The notes under the pieces were generated by a model. That model saw only the letters and a list, made by a program, of their open reading frames with translations, was not told where the DNA came from and searched no databases. A program made the position numbers and the translations under genes. A stretch of 64,000 nucleotides of DNA from Roseobacter sp. MED193 (lineage in GTDB: Bacteria > Pseudomonadota > Alphaproteobacteria > Rhodobacterales > Rhodobacteraceae): assembly GCF_000152965.1 (NCBI RefSeq), contig NZ_CH902583.1, positions 368,302-432,301 of the forward strand, in the 5' to 3' direction. Below, one piece after another: positions 36,286 through 45,481 of this stretch (position 1 is its first letter; every line of letters starts with the position of its first letter).

Positions 36286-36524
36286 CAAGAGGCGTCTTCG
36301 CCTTCGTATAGGCTGATCGGCTGAGCCGGCATAATGGTAGAGATCGCGTGTTTGTAGACCAGTTGTGACTGGCCATCACGGCGCAACAGCACACAGAAAT
36401 TGTCAAACCAGGTGATAACACCCTGCAGTTTGACCCCGTTAATCAGGAAAATTGTTACTGGAACCTTGGTTTTGCGAACGTGATTGAGGAAAGCATCCTG
36501 CAAATTCTGTCTGTCCGAAGCCAT
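36285..36524 (-). CDS. hfq: RNA chaperone Hfq
   Basis: 79 residues. The Sm1 motif spans [20 protein letters not shown] to [11 protein letters not shown], and Sm2 is YKHAIS, both intact. It forms a hexamer that pairs small RNAs with mRNAs. The short C-terminal tail is typical of alphaproteobacteria. It is followed by hflX with a one-base overlap and preceded by trkH, from which it is separated by 133 bp that may hold its own promoter. A candidate sRNA partner lies at 15.5 kb of this window. Confidence 0.98.
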   Translation of the reverse strand: MASDRQNLQDAFLNHVRKTKVPVTIFLINGVKLQGVITWFDNFCVLLRRDGQSQLVYKHAISTIMPAQPISLYEGEDAS

Positions 36525-36657
36525 ATTGTTTTCTTTCGCCTTTGTTCTTGCGGCACGTTGCGGACCAACACACCATATTATTTACGACTATGGACGCAGA
36601 TTTTGACAGTTTCCAGCCGAAAAACGCTCCATCCACCCAGAGGTTAGTCACGATTGC

Positions 36658-38193
36658 CTAGCTGCGCCAGAAATTTGGCGACAAAAGCGCAATGATCGCC
36701 AAGGTTTCAAGCCGCCCCAGCACCATTGCAAAGCACAGGATTAGTTTAGCCACAGGCGCGAGCCCCGTCAGCACAATAGGGCTATTGCCAGCGATTTCAG
36801 TCAAGGGACCGGTGGTCGATAGCGAGGCAATGGCCAAAATCAGCGATTGTTCAAAATCACTGCCCACAGCCGAAAGCGCAGTTGAGATCAGTGCAAGCGA
36901 CAAAGCAAACAGCATGAAAAATACCCAGGCAACAAAGGCCCCATTCCTCTGAATGCGCTTATTGCCACTGCCCTCGCCGCTCACAGAAGAGGGATGCACC
37001 AAGCGTTCCAGTTCGCGCATCCCATTTAAGTAAAGCGCGTAGACCCGCAACAGTTTCACCCCGCCCGCAGTTGTTGCCACCCCGCCGCCAATCACCGAAA
37101 GCCCCAGCAAGATCATTCCAGGCGTCTGCAACCCCGACCATGCCCGCGTGGTCTCCCAGTCAGCGCTTTCAAAACCGGTGGTGGACAAAAAGGACATCAC
37201 CGTAAAAAGCATCCCCCAAAGGGATCGAAGCGCCTGTAGCGGTTCGGAATGGGCCCCGACCTCAAATGCCTCTAACCAATGCCAAAACAGCAACAGAACC
37301 GGCATCCCCACGAGGATCAATATCCCGGTTCGAAACTCTGGGTCCTTGTCCAGCCTTCCCGACCCCACAGTGACTGTGTCATTGGAAAAGGTCAGCCGGG
37401 ACAAGGCAAAGAACATAAACAGAAACATCACCATTTCGCCGCCAATTCCACCGGTGCCCTTATCGACACCGCCAACCGCCGAAATCCCCGAGGTTGACAA
37501 GGTCGACATGGCGTGGCTGGCCCCAACCAGCGGGGTCTCACCGGTGATCATCAGCAAAATCCATAGCGCGAGGGTAAGTCCACCGTAGACCGGACCAAGC
37601 GTCCGCGCGATCTCGATCAAACGTCGTTTGGGATCAGCATCTTGTATTTGCGAAGGCGTCGCGGTCCCGCCGCCGGGCTCACCTCGGGCTGTCACCTCAA
37701 AGCCACCAAGGGACAGCGGTGCCAATACCGCAGAAGCCGAGATCCACATCAGCAGCCCGCCGAGCCAGGCCACAATGGCGCGCCACAGATGCAGACTTGG
37801 CGGCAGCCTACCAGGATCGGCAAAAATGTCAGCGCCCGTGGTGGTCACAGCGCTGACCATATCAAAATAAGCGTTCAGAAAACTTGTGTTGCGCAGTGAC
37901 TCCTGCACTGGAATCGCCAGAAAGAGTGGCAGGATCACAAAGGTCGCCAAGAGCGACAGCAACTGCCCAGGCATGCCATAACGCGGCACTCGATTGCCCA
38001 GCGATAACCCTGCAAGGGTGACCAGGAACAGGCCCAGAATACCCGTATAGAAAAACGCCCGCGAGGTTGGATGATCATCCAGGATCAGCGCATGGGTTGC
38101 TGGGATCCACATGGCCAAAGAGGCAATGCTCCAGATCAACAGAAACAGCGGCAAACGCAAAAGCCGGTTGGGTGTCTTATTGCGGCGTGCCAT
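36658..38193 (-). CDS. trkH: potassium uptake protein TrkH family
   Basis: 511 residues with about ten membrane helices. Pore-loop segments typical of TrkH/KtrB are visible: FDMVSAVTTTGADIFADP, MSTLSTSGISAVGG, VMSFLSTTGFESADW and ASLSTTGPLTEI, four repeats each with a central Gly. TrkH conducts K+ into the cell when gated by TrkA. It starts one base after the trkA stop (TAGGATG), so the two subunits are made together. Confidence 0.95.
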   Translation of the reverse strand: MARRNKTPNRLLRLPLFLLIWSIASLAMWIPATHALILDDHPTSRAFFYTGILGLFLVTLAGLSLGNRVPRYGMPGQLLSLLATFVILPLFLAIPVQESLRNTSFLNAYFDMVSAVTTTGADIFADPGRLPPSLHLWRAIVAWLGGLLMWISASAVLAPLSLGGFEVTARGEPGGGTATPSQIQDADPKRRLIEIARTLGPVYGGLTLALWILLMITGETPLVGASHAMSTLSTSGISAVGGVDKGTGGIGGEMVMFLFMFFALSRLTFSNDTVTVGSGRLDKDPEFRTGILILVGMPVLLLFWHWLEAFEVGAHSEPLQALRSLWGMLFTVMSFLSTTGFESADWETTRAWSGLQTPGMILLGLSVIGGGVATTAGGVKLLRVYALYLNGMRELERLVHPSSVSGEGSGNKRIQRNGAFVAWVFFMLFALSLALISTALSAVGSDFEQSLILAIASLSTTGPLTEIAGNSPIVLTGLAPVAKLILCFAMVLGRLETLAIIALLSPNFWRS

Positions 38194-38194
38194 C

Positions 38195-39571
38195 CTAGAA
38201 ATAGTCGATGGAGACCTGCATCAGACGCTCCACTTCGGGCACATCATCTGCCATGGCAAAGAGCGCGATCACATCGCCTGTCTCGATTTTCAGCCCGCCG
38301 GTTGGGCGCAGCACTTCACCGCCCTTTCGTACCGCCCCCACCAGAACGCCCTCTGGAAAGTCAATATCGCGGATCGCCTTCCCGGCCATGGGCGAGGTGC
38401 TCATAACCTCGGTCTCAATCACCTCGGCTTCTGCATCGCCGATACTATAGACCTGACGCACCCGCCCATAGCGGATGTGACGCAGAATGGAGCTGACGGT
38501 GGTGGCACGGGGGTTGATGAAAGCATCAATTCCCAAAGGCGACAGCAACGGCAAGAGGGTTGGATCGTTGATCAGCGCAATTACAAAGGGGCAGCCCTCG
38601 GCCTTGGCCCGCACGGCAGCCAGCATATTGGTCTTGTCATCATCGGTCACAGCCAGCATCGCATCTGCGCGATCAATCCCCGCCTCGATCATCAGTGAGC
38701 GATCCAAGCCATCCCCATTGAGCACAATGGTGCGCTCCAGCGCCTCAGCCGCATGTTCGGCACATTTCCGGCTTTTCTCAATCATCTTGGCGCGGATTCG
38801 GCTGGTCCCGCTCTCCAACGCCTTGGCGACTTCCAGCCCCACGTTTCCGCCACCGACAATCACCACTCGGTCCTGACGTTTTTCAACCTTGCCAAAGACT
38901 TCTATGGTGCGGTTCACATCATCTGCATGGGCAAAGACGTAGCAACTGTCGCCCACAAACAACTGGTCCCCCGGTTCAGGCGCAAACAGTGACCCTTCGC
39001 GGCGCACCCCCACAACGATCGCCCGCAGGGTCGAGAACAAATCGGTAAGCTGCCGCAGAGGGGTATTCACCACGGGGCAATCTTCATCGATGTGGATCCC
39101 CAGGAGTTGGGCCCCCCCTTCCATGAAGATCTCGGTGTCAAAGGCCGCTGGCGCCGACAGCCGTTGCATCGCCGCAGCCGCCACTTCGCGTTCAGGGCTG
39201 ATCACCACGTCAATGGGCAAATGTTCACGGCGGTACAGATCGGAATAGATCGCGGTCAGATAGCTGCGGGCTCTGAGCCGTGCAATCTTGCGCTGGATCG
39301 AAAAGACCGAATGGGCCACCTGACAGGTGACCATATTGACTTCATCGGAGTGGGTGGCCGCAATGATCATATCAGCGTCGCGCGCCCCTGCCCGGTCCAA
39401 CACATCCGGATAGGACGCAAATCCCGCCACCCCCTGCACATCCAATGTATCCGTCGCACGGCGCACCAGTTCTGGGTTGTTGTCAACGACAGTGACATCG
39501 TTTTGTTCCGCAGAGAGATGGCGCGCAATCTGCCAGCCAACCTGGCCTGCACCACAGATAATAACTTTCAT
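38195..39571 (-). CDS. trkA: Trk potassium regulatory subunit TrkA
   Basis: 458 residues, two TrkA-N/TrkA-C repeats. The first NAD-binding domain begins MKVIICGAGQVGWQIARHL; the second begins VVIVGGGNVGLEVAKALES near residue 233. Each is followed by a TrkA-C domain. TrkA binds nucleotides and NAD(H) on the cytoplasmic face and opens TrkH. The length matches full-size TrkA rather than single KtrA. Order trkA-trkH-hfq-hflX downstream of ntrX is conserved in alphaproteobacteria; here a divergent lipoprotein gene intervenes before ntrX. Confidence 0.96.
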   Translation of the reverse strand: MKVIICGAGQVGWQIARHLSAEQNDVTVVDNNPELVRRATDTLDVQGVAGFASYPDVLDRAGARDADMIIAATHSDEVNMVTCQVAHSVFSIQRKIARLRARSYLTAIYSDLYRREHLPIDVVISPEREVAAAAMQRLSAPAAFDTEIFMEGGAQLLGIHIDEDCPVVNTPLRQLTDLFSTLRAIVVGVRREGSLFAPEPGDQLFVGDSCYVFAHADDVNRTIEVFGKVEKRQDRVVIVGGGNVGLEVAKALESGTSRIRAKMIEKSRKCAEHAAEALERTIVLNGDGLDRSLMIEAGIDRADAMLAVTDDDKTNMLAAVRAKAEGCPFVIALINDPTLLPLLSPLGIDAFINPRATTVSSILRHIRYGRVRQVYSIGDAEAEVIETEVMSTSPMAGKAIRDIDFPEGVLVGAVRKGGEVLRPTGGLKIETGDVIALFAMADDVPEVERLMQVSIDYF

Positions 39572-39686
39572 GCCACAGTCCCCTGGCCGCGATTATTGGG
39601 CGACATTTCGCCAGATTTGAATGCCAGAAGCCATCAGGGGGGTCAAATCAATTGTAACGCCTCTCCTTATACGGCACCCTTGCACT

Positions 39687-40172
39687 ATGATGAAAACTCA
39701 CATCGCCTGCGCATTTTCACTTGTCTTTCTGGGGCTTGCCGCCTGCGGCCCGCTGCCGGTCTATTACAAGACAGGCAGCGACCAAACCCGAACCAACAGC
39801 GATACGCTGACCTGCGAGGTCAAAGCCCTGAAAGAGGCGCCTGTCGCCAATCAAATCCGCCAACGCCCGCCCGTCTATTATCCGGGCAGAAGCCATTGCA
39901 ATAGCGCTGGCAACTGTTGGACCAGCCCCGGTTACTGGGTCGATGGCGGCACCTACACGGTGGATGTGAACCAGGGGTTGCGTCGCCAACTAGTGCAGAA
40001 CTGCATGACGCAAAAAGGCTATCGTCGCCTGGAACTTCCGCGCTGTACCAAAGAGCAAATCGCCCTACTGCAATCCCAACCAAAATCCTCGCGGAGCGCC
40101 GGAGGGCTGCCGGCCGAGGCCTGCGCTGTCCGGCAAAGCAACGGCAATACCGTTATTCTCCCGCCTCTCTAG
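39687..40172 (+). CDS. lipoprotein, unknown function
   Basis: 161 residues from the first of two adjacent ATGs. The signal sequence ends in the lipobox LAAC (Cys20). The mature part has six further Cys (in LTCEVK, SHCNSAGNCW, NCMTQKG, RCTKE and EACAVRQ), suggesting disulfides, plus a Pro/Tyr-rich RQRPPVYYPGRSH. I know no named domain. It lies on the plus strand between ntrX and trkA, against the direction of the whole block, so it is probably a later insertion or a lineage-specific gene with its own promoter. Confidence 0.8.
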   Translation: MMKTHIACAFSLVFLGLAACGPLPVYYKTGSDQTRTNSDTLTCEVKALKEAPVANQIRQRPPVYYPGRSHCNSAGNCWTSPGYWVDGGTYTVDVNQGLRRQLVQNCMTQKGYRRLELPRCTKEQIALLQSQPKSSRSAGGLPAEACAVRQSNGNTVILPPL

Positions 40173-40213
40173 AACGCGGCACCCTGAGGGCGGAAGCCTA
40201 CGCTTGGCGGGGC

Positions 40214-40240
40214 ATGAAAATGGCCCCGCTAGGGGGCCAT
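40214..40240 (-). terminator. probable terminator downstream of ntrX
   Basis: On the minus strand ATGGCCCC (40240-40233) pairs with GGGGCCAT (40227-40220) around a five-base loop, followed by TTTC. A second, mutually exclusive stem GCGGGGC/GCCCCGC (40207-40229) shares bases. It suggests ntrX transcripts may stop before trkA. Confidence 0.5.
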
Positions 40241-40322
40241 GATGTGACATAGGGTCTCCCAAAATCACCATCAGAATCGACAGCAAACTCCTGGAGCCTC
40301 AAGGGGCCAATGGTCTGAAGCC

Positions 40323-41732
40323 TCAGACCATGTCCTCTTCCTTTTCGACATGGGCAATGCGTGCCCCGGTTTTATTGGAGGTCACAACCCCCAGAGATTT
40401 CAACTTACGATGCAGGGCGGAACGTTCCATCCCGACAAAGGAAGCTGTCCGACTGATATTGCCACCAAATCGGTTGATCTGCGTCAGCAGATACTCTCGC
40501 TCGAAAGCTTCGCGCGCCTCGCGCAATGGCAGGGTTGCTAGGGCACCAGACAGCACCACCCGGCCCTCTTCCACGACCTTGTCCTCTTCACGCGGCAAGT
40601 CCTTTGCCTCAATCGGCCCGGTGCCATCGCCAAGGATCAATACCCGCTCCACCATGTTCTTGAGCTGGCGCACGTTGCCTGGCCAGGTCATGGTTTGCAT
40701 CAACGCGACAGCCTCATCCGCCAAGGCACGCAGCGGCAATCCCTGGCTTTCATTGAACTGAGCGATAAAATACTCCGCCAATTGCGGGATATCCTCGCGC
40801 CGATCCGCCAGTGAGGGCACATTGATCGGCACCACATTCAGGCGGTGATAAAGCTCCTGGCGGAACCGGTCTGCATTGATCTCCGCCTCAAGATCCTTGT
40901 TGGTGGCCGAGATCACGCGCAAATCTACGCGCACTTTGTCATTGCCTCCAACACGTTGGAACTGTTGATCCACCAATACCCGCAAAATCTTTGACTGAGT
41001 GCCCAGCGGCATGTCTGCAACTTCATCAAAGAAAATCACACCGCCATGGGCCTGTTCCAGCAAGCCAGGTTCGACACCGCGCTCAGAGCTTTCGCGGCCG
41101 AACAGCACTTCTTCCATGCGGTCAGGCTCAATTCCGGCACAGCTCACCGTGACAAAGGGTGCAGAAGAACGCGCAGAATTCAGATGGATATAACGCGCTG
41201 CGATCTCTTTACCGCTGCCAGCCGGACCACTGAGCATCACCCGGCCATTGGATTTTGTGACCTTATCCAGTTGGCCAACCAACCCACGAAAAGCGGCTGA
41301 AGATCCCACCATTTCGGAGCTACCGGTTTCCTTCCGCCGCAGATCAGTGTTTTCGCGGCGCAGTTGTGACGCTTCCATAGCGCGGCGGATAACCACCATT
41401 AACTGGTCAATGTTAAAGGGCTTTTCAATGAAGTCATAAGCGCCTTGTTTGATCGCAGCCACAGCGATTTCAATATTCCCGTGTCCAGAGATGATCACCA
41501 CCGGCACCTCGGGGTTGTCCCGTTTCACGGTTTTGAGGATGTCAATTCCATCCATCTGACTGTCTTTGAGCCAGATGTCGAGAATGAGCAATGAGGGCAG
41601 TTCCTGGTTTAGCTGCGCCATGCAGTCTTCGGAATTCCCGGCCTTGCGTGTCGCATATCCTTCATCCTCCAGGATGTCAGAAATCAACTCGCGAATGTCA
41701 CGTTCATCGTCAACAATCAAAATGTCACTCAT
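40323..41732 (-). CDS. ntrX: response regulator NtrX (no GAFTGA loop)
   Basis: 469 residues. Receiver domain (residues 1-120) with the phospho-acceptor Asp in LLILDIWLKD; AAA+ domain with Walker A GPAGSGKE and Walker B GGVIFFDEV; C-terminal Fis-type helix-turn-helix NISRTASFVGMERSALHRKL. Where sigma54 activators have GAFTGA, this protein reads ESSERGVEPGLLEQAHGG, so the sigma54-contact loop is missing. NtrY phosphorylates NtrX in nitrogen, envelope and redox responses. It overlaps the ntrY stop by four bases. The arginine-finger region RFRQELYHRL is kept, so ATPase activity may remain. Confidence 0.95.
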   Translation of the reverse strand: MSDILIVDDERDIRELISDILEDEGYATRKAGNSEDCMAQLNQELPSLLILDIWLKDSQMDGIDILKTVKRDNPEVPVVIISGHGNIEIAVAAIKQGAYDFIEKPFNIDQLMVVIRRAMEASQLRRENTDLRRKETGSSEMVGSSAAFRGLVGQLDKVTKSNGRVMLSGPAGSGKEIAARYIHLNSARSSAPFVTVSCAGIEPDRMEEVLFGRESSERGVEPGLLEQAHGGVIFFDEVADMPLGTQSKILRVLVDQQFQRVGGNDKVRVDLRVISATNKDLEAEINADRFRQELYHRLNVVPINVPSLADRREDIPQLAEYFIAQFNESQGLPLRALADEAVALMQTMTWPGNVRQLKNMVERVLILGDGTGPIEAKDLPREEDKVVEEGRVVLSGALATLPLREAREAFEREYLLTQINRFGGNISRTASFVGMERSALHRKLKSLGVVTSNKTGARIAHVEKEEDMV

Positions 41733-44011
41733 GTCAGACCTGCTTTCACTGTATTCCGGTTCCTCTGCGCCGCGCTGGCAGCTGCGGGCAGACGTATAAC
41801 GGCCATAGCACCACAATGCTGGTGCCCTTCAAAAATTGGTGCGTCCTCAAGCGAGAGAACACCACCATGTTCTTCGATAATCTTTTTCACGATCGGGAGC
41901 CCCAGTCCGGTGCCCTCGTTCCGCGTCGTTACATAGGGTTCAAACAACCGAGCGCGGTCCTCCGGTAAACCAATCCCATTGTCGGCAATGGTAATCTCAT
42001 AGCCACCTGTCTGCGCCATGTGGAGCGAGATACGTATCTGCGGCTCCACCGGGGTATCGGGTTGTTTTGCTGTAAGCGTCTCGATCGCCTCACCTGCATT
42101 CTTGATAAGATTGGTCAGGGCCTGGCCAATCATGGTTGAGTCCAGATCCGCCCAAAACGGCTCTTGCGGCAGCTGCGCTGAAATGGCGACCTCTGGTTGG
42201 CCAGTCTGTTGCAGGGTCACGGCATCTCGCACCAGTGCAACCAGATCCTCCTCATGCCGTTCAGGTTCAGGCATACGCGCAAATTTGGAAAACTCATTGA
42301 CGATCCGGCGTAGATCATTTGTCTGACGGACAATCACGTCGGTCATGGATTGCAACTTGTCACTGTTTTCCTCTCCCAGCATTGGGGCGAATTTGCGTTT
42401 AATCCGCTCCGCACTTAACTGGATGGGGGTGAGTGGGTTTTTGATCTCGTGGGCGATCCGCCGTGCCACGTCACCCCAGGCCGCCATCCGTTGGGCGCTC
42501 ACCAGGTCGGTCACATCATCAAAGGCCACAACGTAGCCCTCAAGCTTGCCATCATCACCGCGGCGCAACGACATGCGCACCAGCAGGTTTTCCAATCGAC
42601 CCTGGCGGGTCACTTTGATTTCTCCCTGCTCTGCCTCACCACCGCTTGTGACCAATGTCTCAAACAGCGGCCCGAACTCAGGGATCGCAACCGAAAGCGC
42701 CAGTGTCTGCTGATCCTCATGCCAATCCAAAAGCCGTTCTGCCGAGCGGTTCACAAAGGTAATTCTCCCCTCATCATCCAGACCAACAACGCCCGACGTG
42801 ACCGAGGACAAAACAGAATCAAACAGGCGCCGACGCCGTTCAATCTGATTGGTGTTCTCCAACAAGGTCGCTCTTTGCGCCCGCAACTCGCGGGTCATCT
42901 GGTTGAAGTAATGGCCTAATTGTGAGATCTCATCACCGCCGTGTTCTTCGGGGACGCGGACATTCAAGTCACCGCCCCCCACCCGCTGCGCCGCAACGGT
43001 CAGCCGACCAACCGGGCGCGACAAACGTTCCGCAAACCAGATCCCCAGCCACATCGCCGCCAAAATGAGGATCAGTGCAAAGCCGATGTACAGAATGCCA
43101 AATTCAAACAGAACCCGACCGCGTTCTTTTTCAAGCTGTTGATACAGCAGCGCGGTTTCTTTGGTCTCGTCCAACAGGTTCAACAGTGCCCCATCGACAT
43201 CGCGGCTTATGTACAAGAACCGATCAACAAATGCCTCCAGCCGGACAAGAGCGCGAAACTCGTTGTTGTCCCAATCCTGGATGATACTCAGCCCTTCTGA
43301 GCTGGCCTTTGCAAGATCATCGGCGCTGGGACGTTCAAAATCAAATTCATAGGAGCGCTCACCGCGGGCGCGAATACGGCCTGTGCCGTCAATGACATAG
43401 GCCTCACGCAGCCCGCGCTGGATCTGCAATTGCCCCTGTGTCAGGACCTGCCGCAATTCGGCATCGTTGATATAGTAGCTGCGGCTGCGGCTCTGATCCA
43501 AGAACCGTGACAAGGCCTGGGCATCAGTGGTTATATCCCGACGTTGCTCTTCTTGATACGCTTCAGCCGCAGCAAGCGAGCTGCCGATCACCTGATGCAC
43601 CCGTTGGGAAAACCACCCCTCAAGCCCGACATTCACGGTAAGCACCGCAAAAACAGCAACGATCACGGTTGGCCCCAGCGCCAAAAAGCCAAAGGCGCCA
43701 ATCAGCCGCAAATGTAGGCGAGATCCCGCCGATTTAGAGCGGCGCGCCGCAAACAAACGCACGATCTGGGTAAGCACCAAGGCAGCGATGGCCATGATGT
43801 AAACCATATCGGCGAGCAGAATCACGCGCAGCGGTCTGGAAGAGGCGCCATGGCCGAGCGGACCAAAAATCAGGAAGGTCAGCAGTGCCAGAAGCGGCCC
43901 CAAAAGGACCATTCCCAGCGTGCCAATATTGCGGGCCTGGCGCGTTTTGCGCCAGCGGTCCAAAGCCATCAAGGGGCTCTGCCCGGTCCAAAGTAGTGAC
44001 TTTTGAGCCAC
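41729..44011 (-). CDS. ntrY: sensor histidine kinase NtrY
   Basis: 760 residues, GTG start with GAGGG upstream. Four membrane helices: three in the first 140 residues and one near 305-325. They bracket a periplasmic region. A HAMP domain (RPVGRLTVAAQRVGGGDLNV), a PAS domain (SSVTSGVVGLDDEGRITFVN), the HisKA block HEIKNPLTPIQLSAE with His521, and HATPase motifs NLIKNAGEA, ADNGIGLP and GTGLGLPIVK follow. Partner of NtrX, whose start overlaps this stop. It follows ntrC after 99 bp. Confidence 0.96.
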   Translation of the reverse strand: MAQKSLLWTGQSPLMALDRWRKTRQARNIGTLGMVLLGPLLALLTFLIFGPLGHGASSRPLRVILLADMVYIMAIAALVLTQIVRLFAARRSKSAGSRLHLRLIGAFGFLALGPTVIVAVFAVLTVNVGLEGWFSQRVHQVIGSSLAAAEAYQEEQRRDITTDAQALSRFLDQSRSRSYYINDAELRQVLTQGQLQIQRGLREAYVIDGTGRIRARGERSYEFDFERPSADDLAKASSEGLSIIQDWDNNEFRALVRLEAFVDRFLYISRDVDGALLNLLDETKETALLYQQLEKERGRVLFEFGILYIGFALILILAAMWLGIWFAERLSRPVGRLTVAAQRVGGGDLNVRVPEEHGGDEISQLGHYFNQMTRELRAQRATLLENTNQIERRRRLFDSVLSSVTSGVVGLDDEGRITFVNRSAERLLDWHEDQQTLALSVAIPEFGPLFETLVTSGGEAEQGEIKVTRQGRLENLLVRMSLRRGDDGKLEGYVVAFDDVTDLVSAQRMAAWGDVARRIAHEIKNPLTPIQLSAERIKRKFAPMLGEENSDKLQSMTDVIVRQTNDLRRIVNEFSKFARMPEPERHEEDLVALVRDAVTLQQTGQPEVAISAQLPQEPFWADLDSTMIGQALTNLIKNAGEAIETLTAKQPDTPVEPQIRISLHMAQTGGYEITIADNGIGLPEDRARLFEPYVTTRNEGTGLGLPIVKKIIEEHGGVLSLEDAPIFEGHQHCGAMAVIRLPAAASAAQRNRNTVKAGLT

Positions 44012-44110
44012 GTAACACCCTCATTCTGATGTGTGGCCATCCCAGCCAACCGCCATATCTCGCGGTTATCACCAGAAAGCAACGGCGATGACCACAGTGA
44101 TGTGGCGATA

Positions 44111-45478
44111 TTACATCAGTTTGCGGCGGCGTGTCACCTCTATATCCAAATCTGTAATTTTCTTTCTGAGGGTATTTCGGTTGATGCCCAAAAGCTCGGC
44201 GCATTTGGCCTGATTTCCGCCCGTTGCAGTCAGCGCAATCTCGATCAAGGGGGCTTCGACTTCACGCAAGATCCGCGCATAGAGCCCGGGAGGCGGCAGA
44301 ATGTCCCCATGCAGATCGAAATACCGCTGCAAATGGCGCGCCACCGAATCTGCGAGCTTCTCATTGACAGTTCCGCCAATAATCGGCCCAGCCTCAGTCT
44401 GAGGTCCAAGCGCGGCCGCGACTTCTGATCTGGTGATCTCCTCGCTATGGGCCGTCAGCGCCAGGCGCCGCACCAGGTTTTCCAATTGCCGAACATTGCC
44501 CGGCCAGGCGCAGTGGCGCATCATCTCGGTAGCCTCTTCGCTAAACCGCCGATGAGGTGCGCCGTCATTTTCGGCCCTCATCAGGAAATGTGCGGACAAC
44601 AGAGAAATATCTTCGACCCTCTCGCGCAGGCTCGGCACCCGCAGCTCGGTTCCGGAAATTCTGTAGTACAGATCCTGACGCAGCGCGCCACTTTCCATTT
44701 CAGTCGCCGGATCTTTTTGACTGGTCGCCATGATACGTGGTGCATGGGTTCCTGGAGAATCCATCATCCGAACCAACCGCGCCTGTGCCTCATCTGGCAG
44801 ATCGATCAACTCATCAATCAACAGAGTTCCGCCCTTAACCTCTGAGAGCAGCCGGGCAGGCCCCTCGAGTGCCATAAGATCACTTTCCGATGCAGTGACA
44901 AAAGGAAGGGTTCTGCGATCGGAGAAATCATGTACTGCCCGTGCAATGAGGGATTTTCCGGTACCGCTCTCGCCGGTGATCATCAGCGGCATATCGGTAT
45001 TCATCACCCGCGCTATCAACCGGTACAGGGCCTGCATAACCTCGGTCCGTCCCACCAGCGGCAGATCTTCGGGGCGTTCTTCCTCAACCACGTTCGAACT
45101 GCTGGGGGACTTACGCGCATCAGCCATGGCCTTGGCCGTGCGTTTCATCAGTTCTGGCAGATCAAAAGGTTTCGGCAAATAGTCATAGGCTTCAGCCTCG
45201 GCGGCCTTAATCGCGGTCATGATGGTGTTTTGCGCTGAAATCACGATAACCGGCAGGCCAGGCCGATCCTGCGCAATCTTTGGCAGCATCTCCAGACCGT
45301 TGCCATCAGGCATGACCACGTCGGAAATCACCACATCGCCTTTTCCCTCAGCCACCCAACGCATGAGGGTCGTCAACGAGGAGGTTGCATGCACCCGGCA
45401 CCCAGCCCGGGTCAATGCCTGCGTCAGCACGGTGCGAATAGTGCGGTCGTCATCTGCGACAAGAACGGTACCGTCCAT
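44111..45478 (-). CDS. ntrC: nitrogen regulator NtrC (no GAFTGA loop)
   Basis: 455 residues. Receiver domain with Asp in [16 protein letters not shown]+ domain with Walker A GESGTGKS and Walker [10 protein letters not shown], Fis-type [23 protein letters not shown]. Between the Walker motifs the sequence runs [19 protein letters not shown]: the block carrying ELFGHEKGAFTGA in sigma54 activators is shortened and lost. The Rhodobacter capsulatus NtrC also lacks this loop and activates sigma70-type promoters, so the same mode is inferred here. Follows ntrB after three bases; phosphorylated by NtrB under nitrogen limitation. Confidence 0.96.
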   Translation of the reverse strand: MDGTVLVADDDRTIRTVLTQALTRAGCRVHATSSLTTLMRWVAEGKGDVVISDVVMPDGNGLEMLPKIAQDRPGLPVIVISAQNTIMTAIKAAEAEAYDYLPKPFDLPELMKRTAKAMADARKSPSSSNVVEEERPEDLPLVGRTEVMQALYRLIARVMNTDMPLMITGESGTGKSLIARAVHDFSDRRTLPFVTASESDLMALEGPARLLSEVKGGTLLIDELIDLPDEAQARLVRMMDSPGTHAPRIMATSQKDPATEMESGALRQDLYYRISGTELRVPSLRERVEDISLLSAHFLMRAENDGAPHRRFSEEATEMMRHCAWPGNVRQLENLVRRLALTAHSEEITRSEVAAALGPQTEAGPIIGGTVNEKLADSVARHLQRYFDLHGDILPPPGLYARILREVEAPLIEIALTATGGNQAKCAELLGINRNTLRKKITDLDIEVTRRRKLM

Positions 45479-45481
45479 GGG

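Noticed and set aside
36439-36651. 70-codon frame overlapping the hfq start
   Set aside because: Wrong frame relative to hfq and no motif; the area is better read as the hfq leader.
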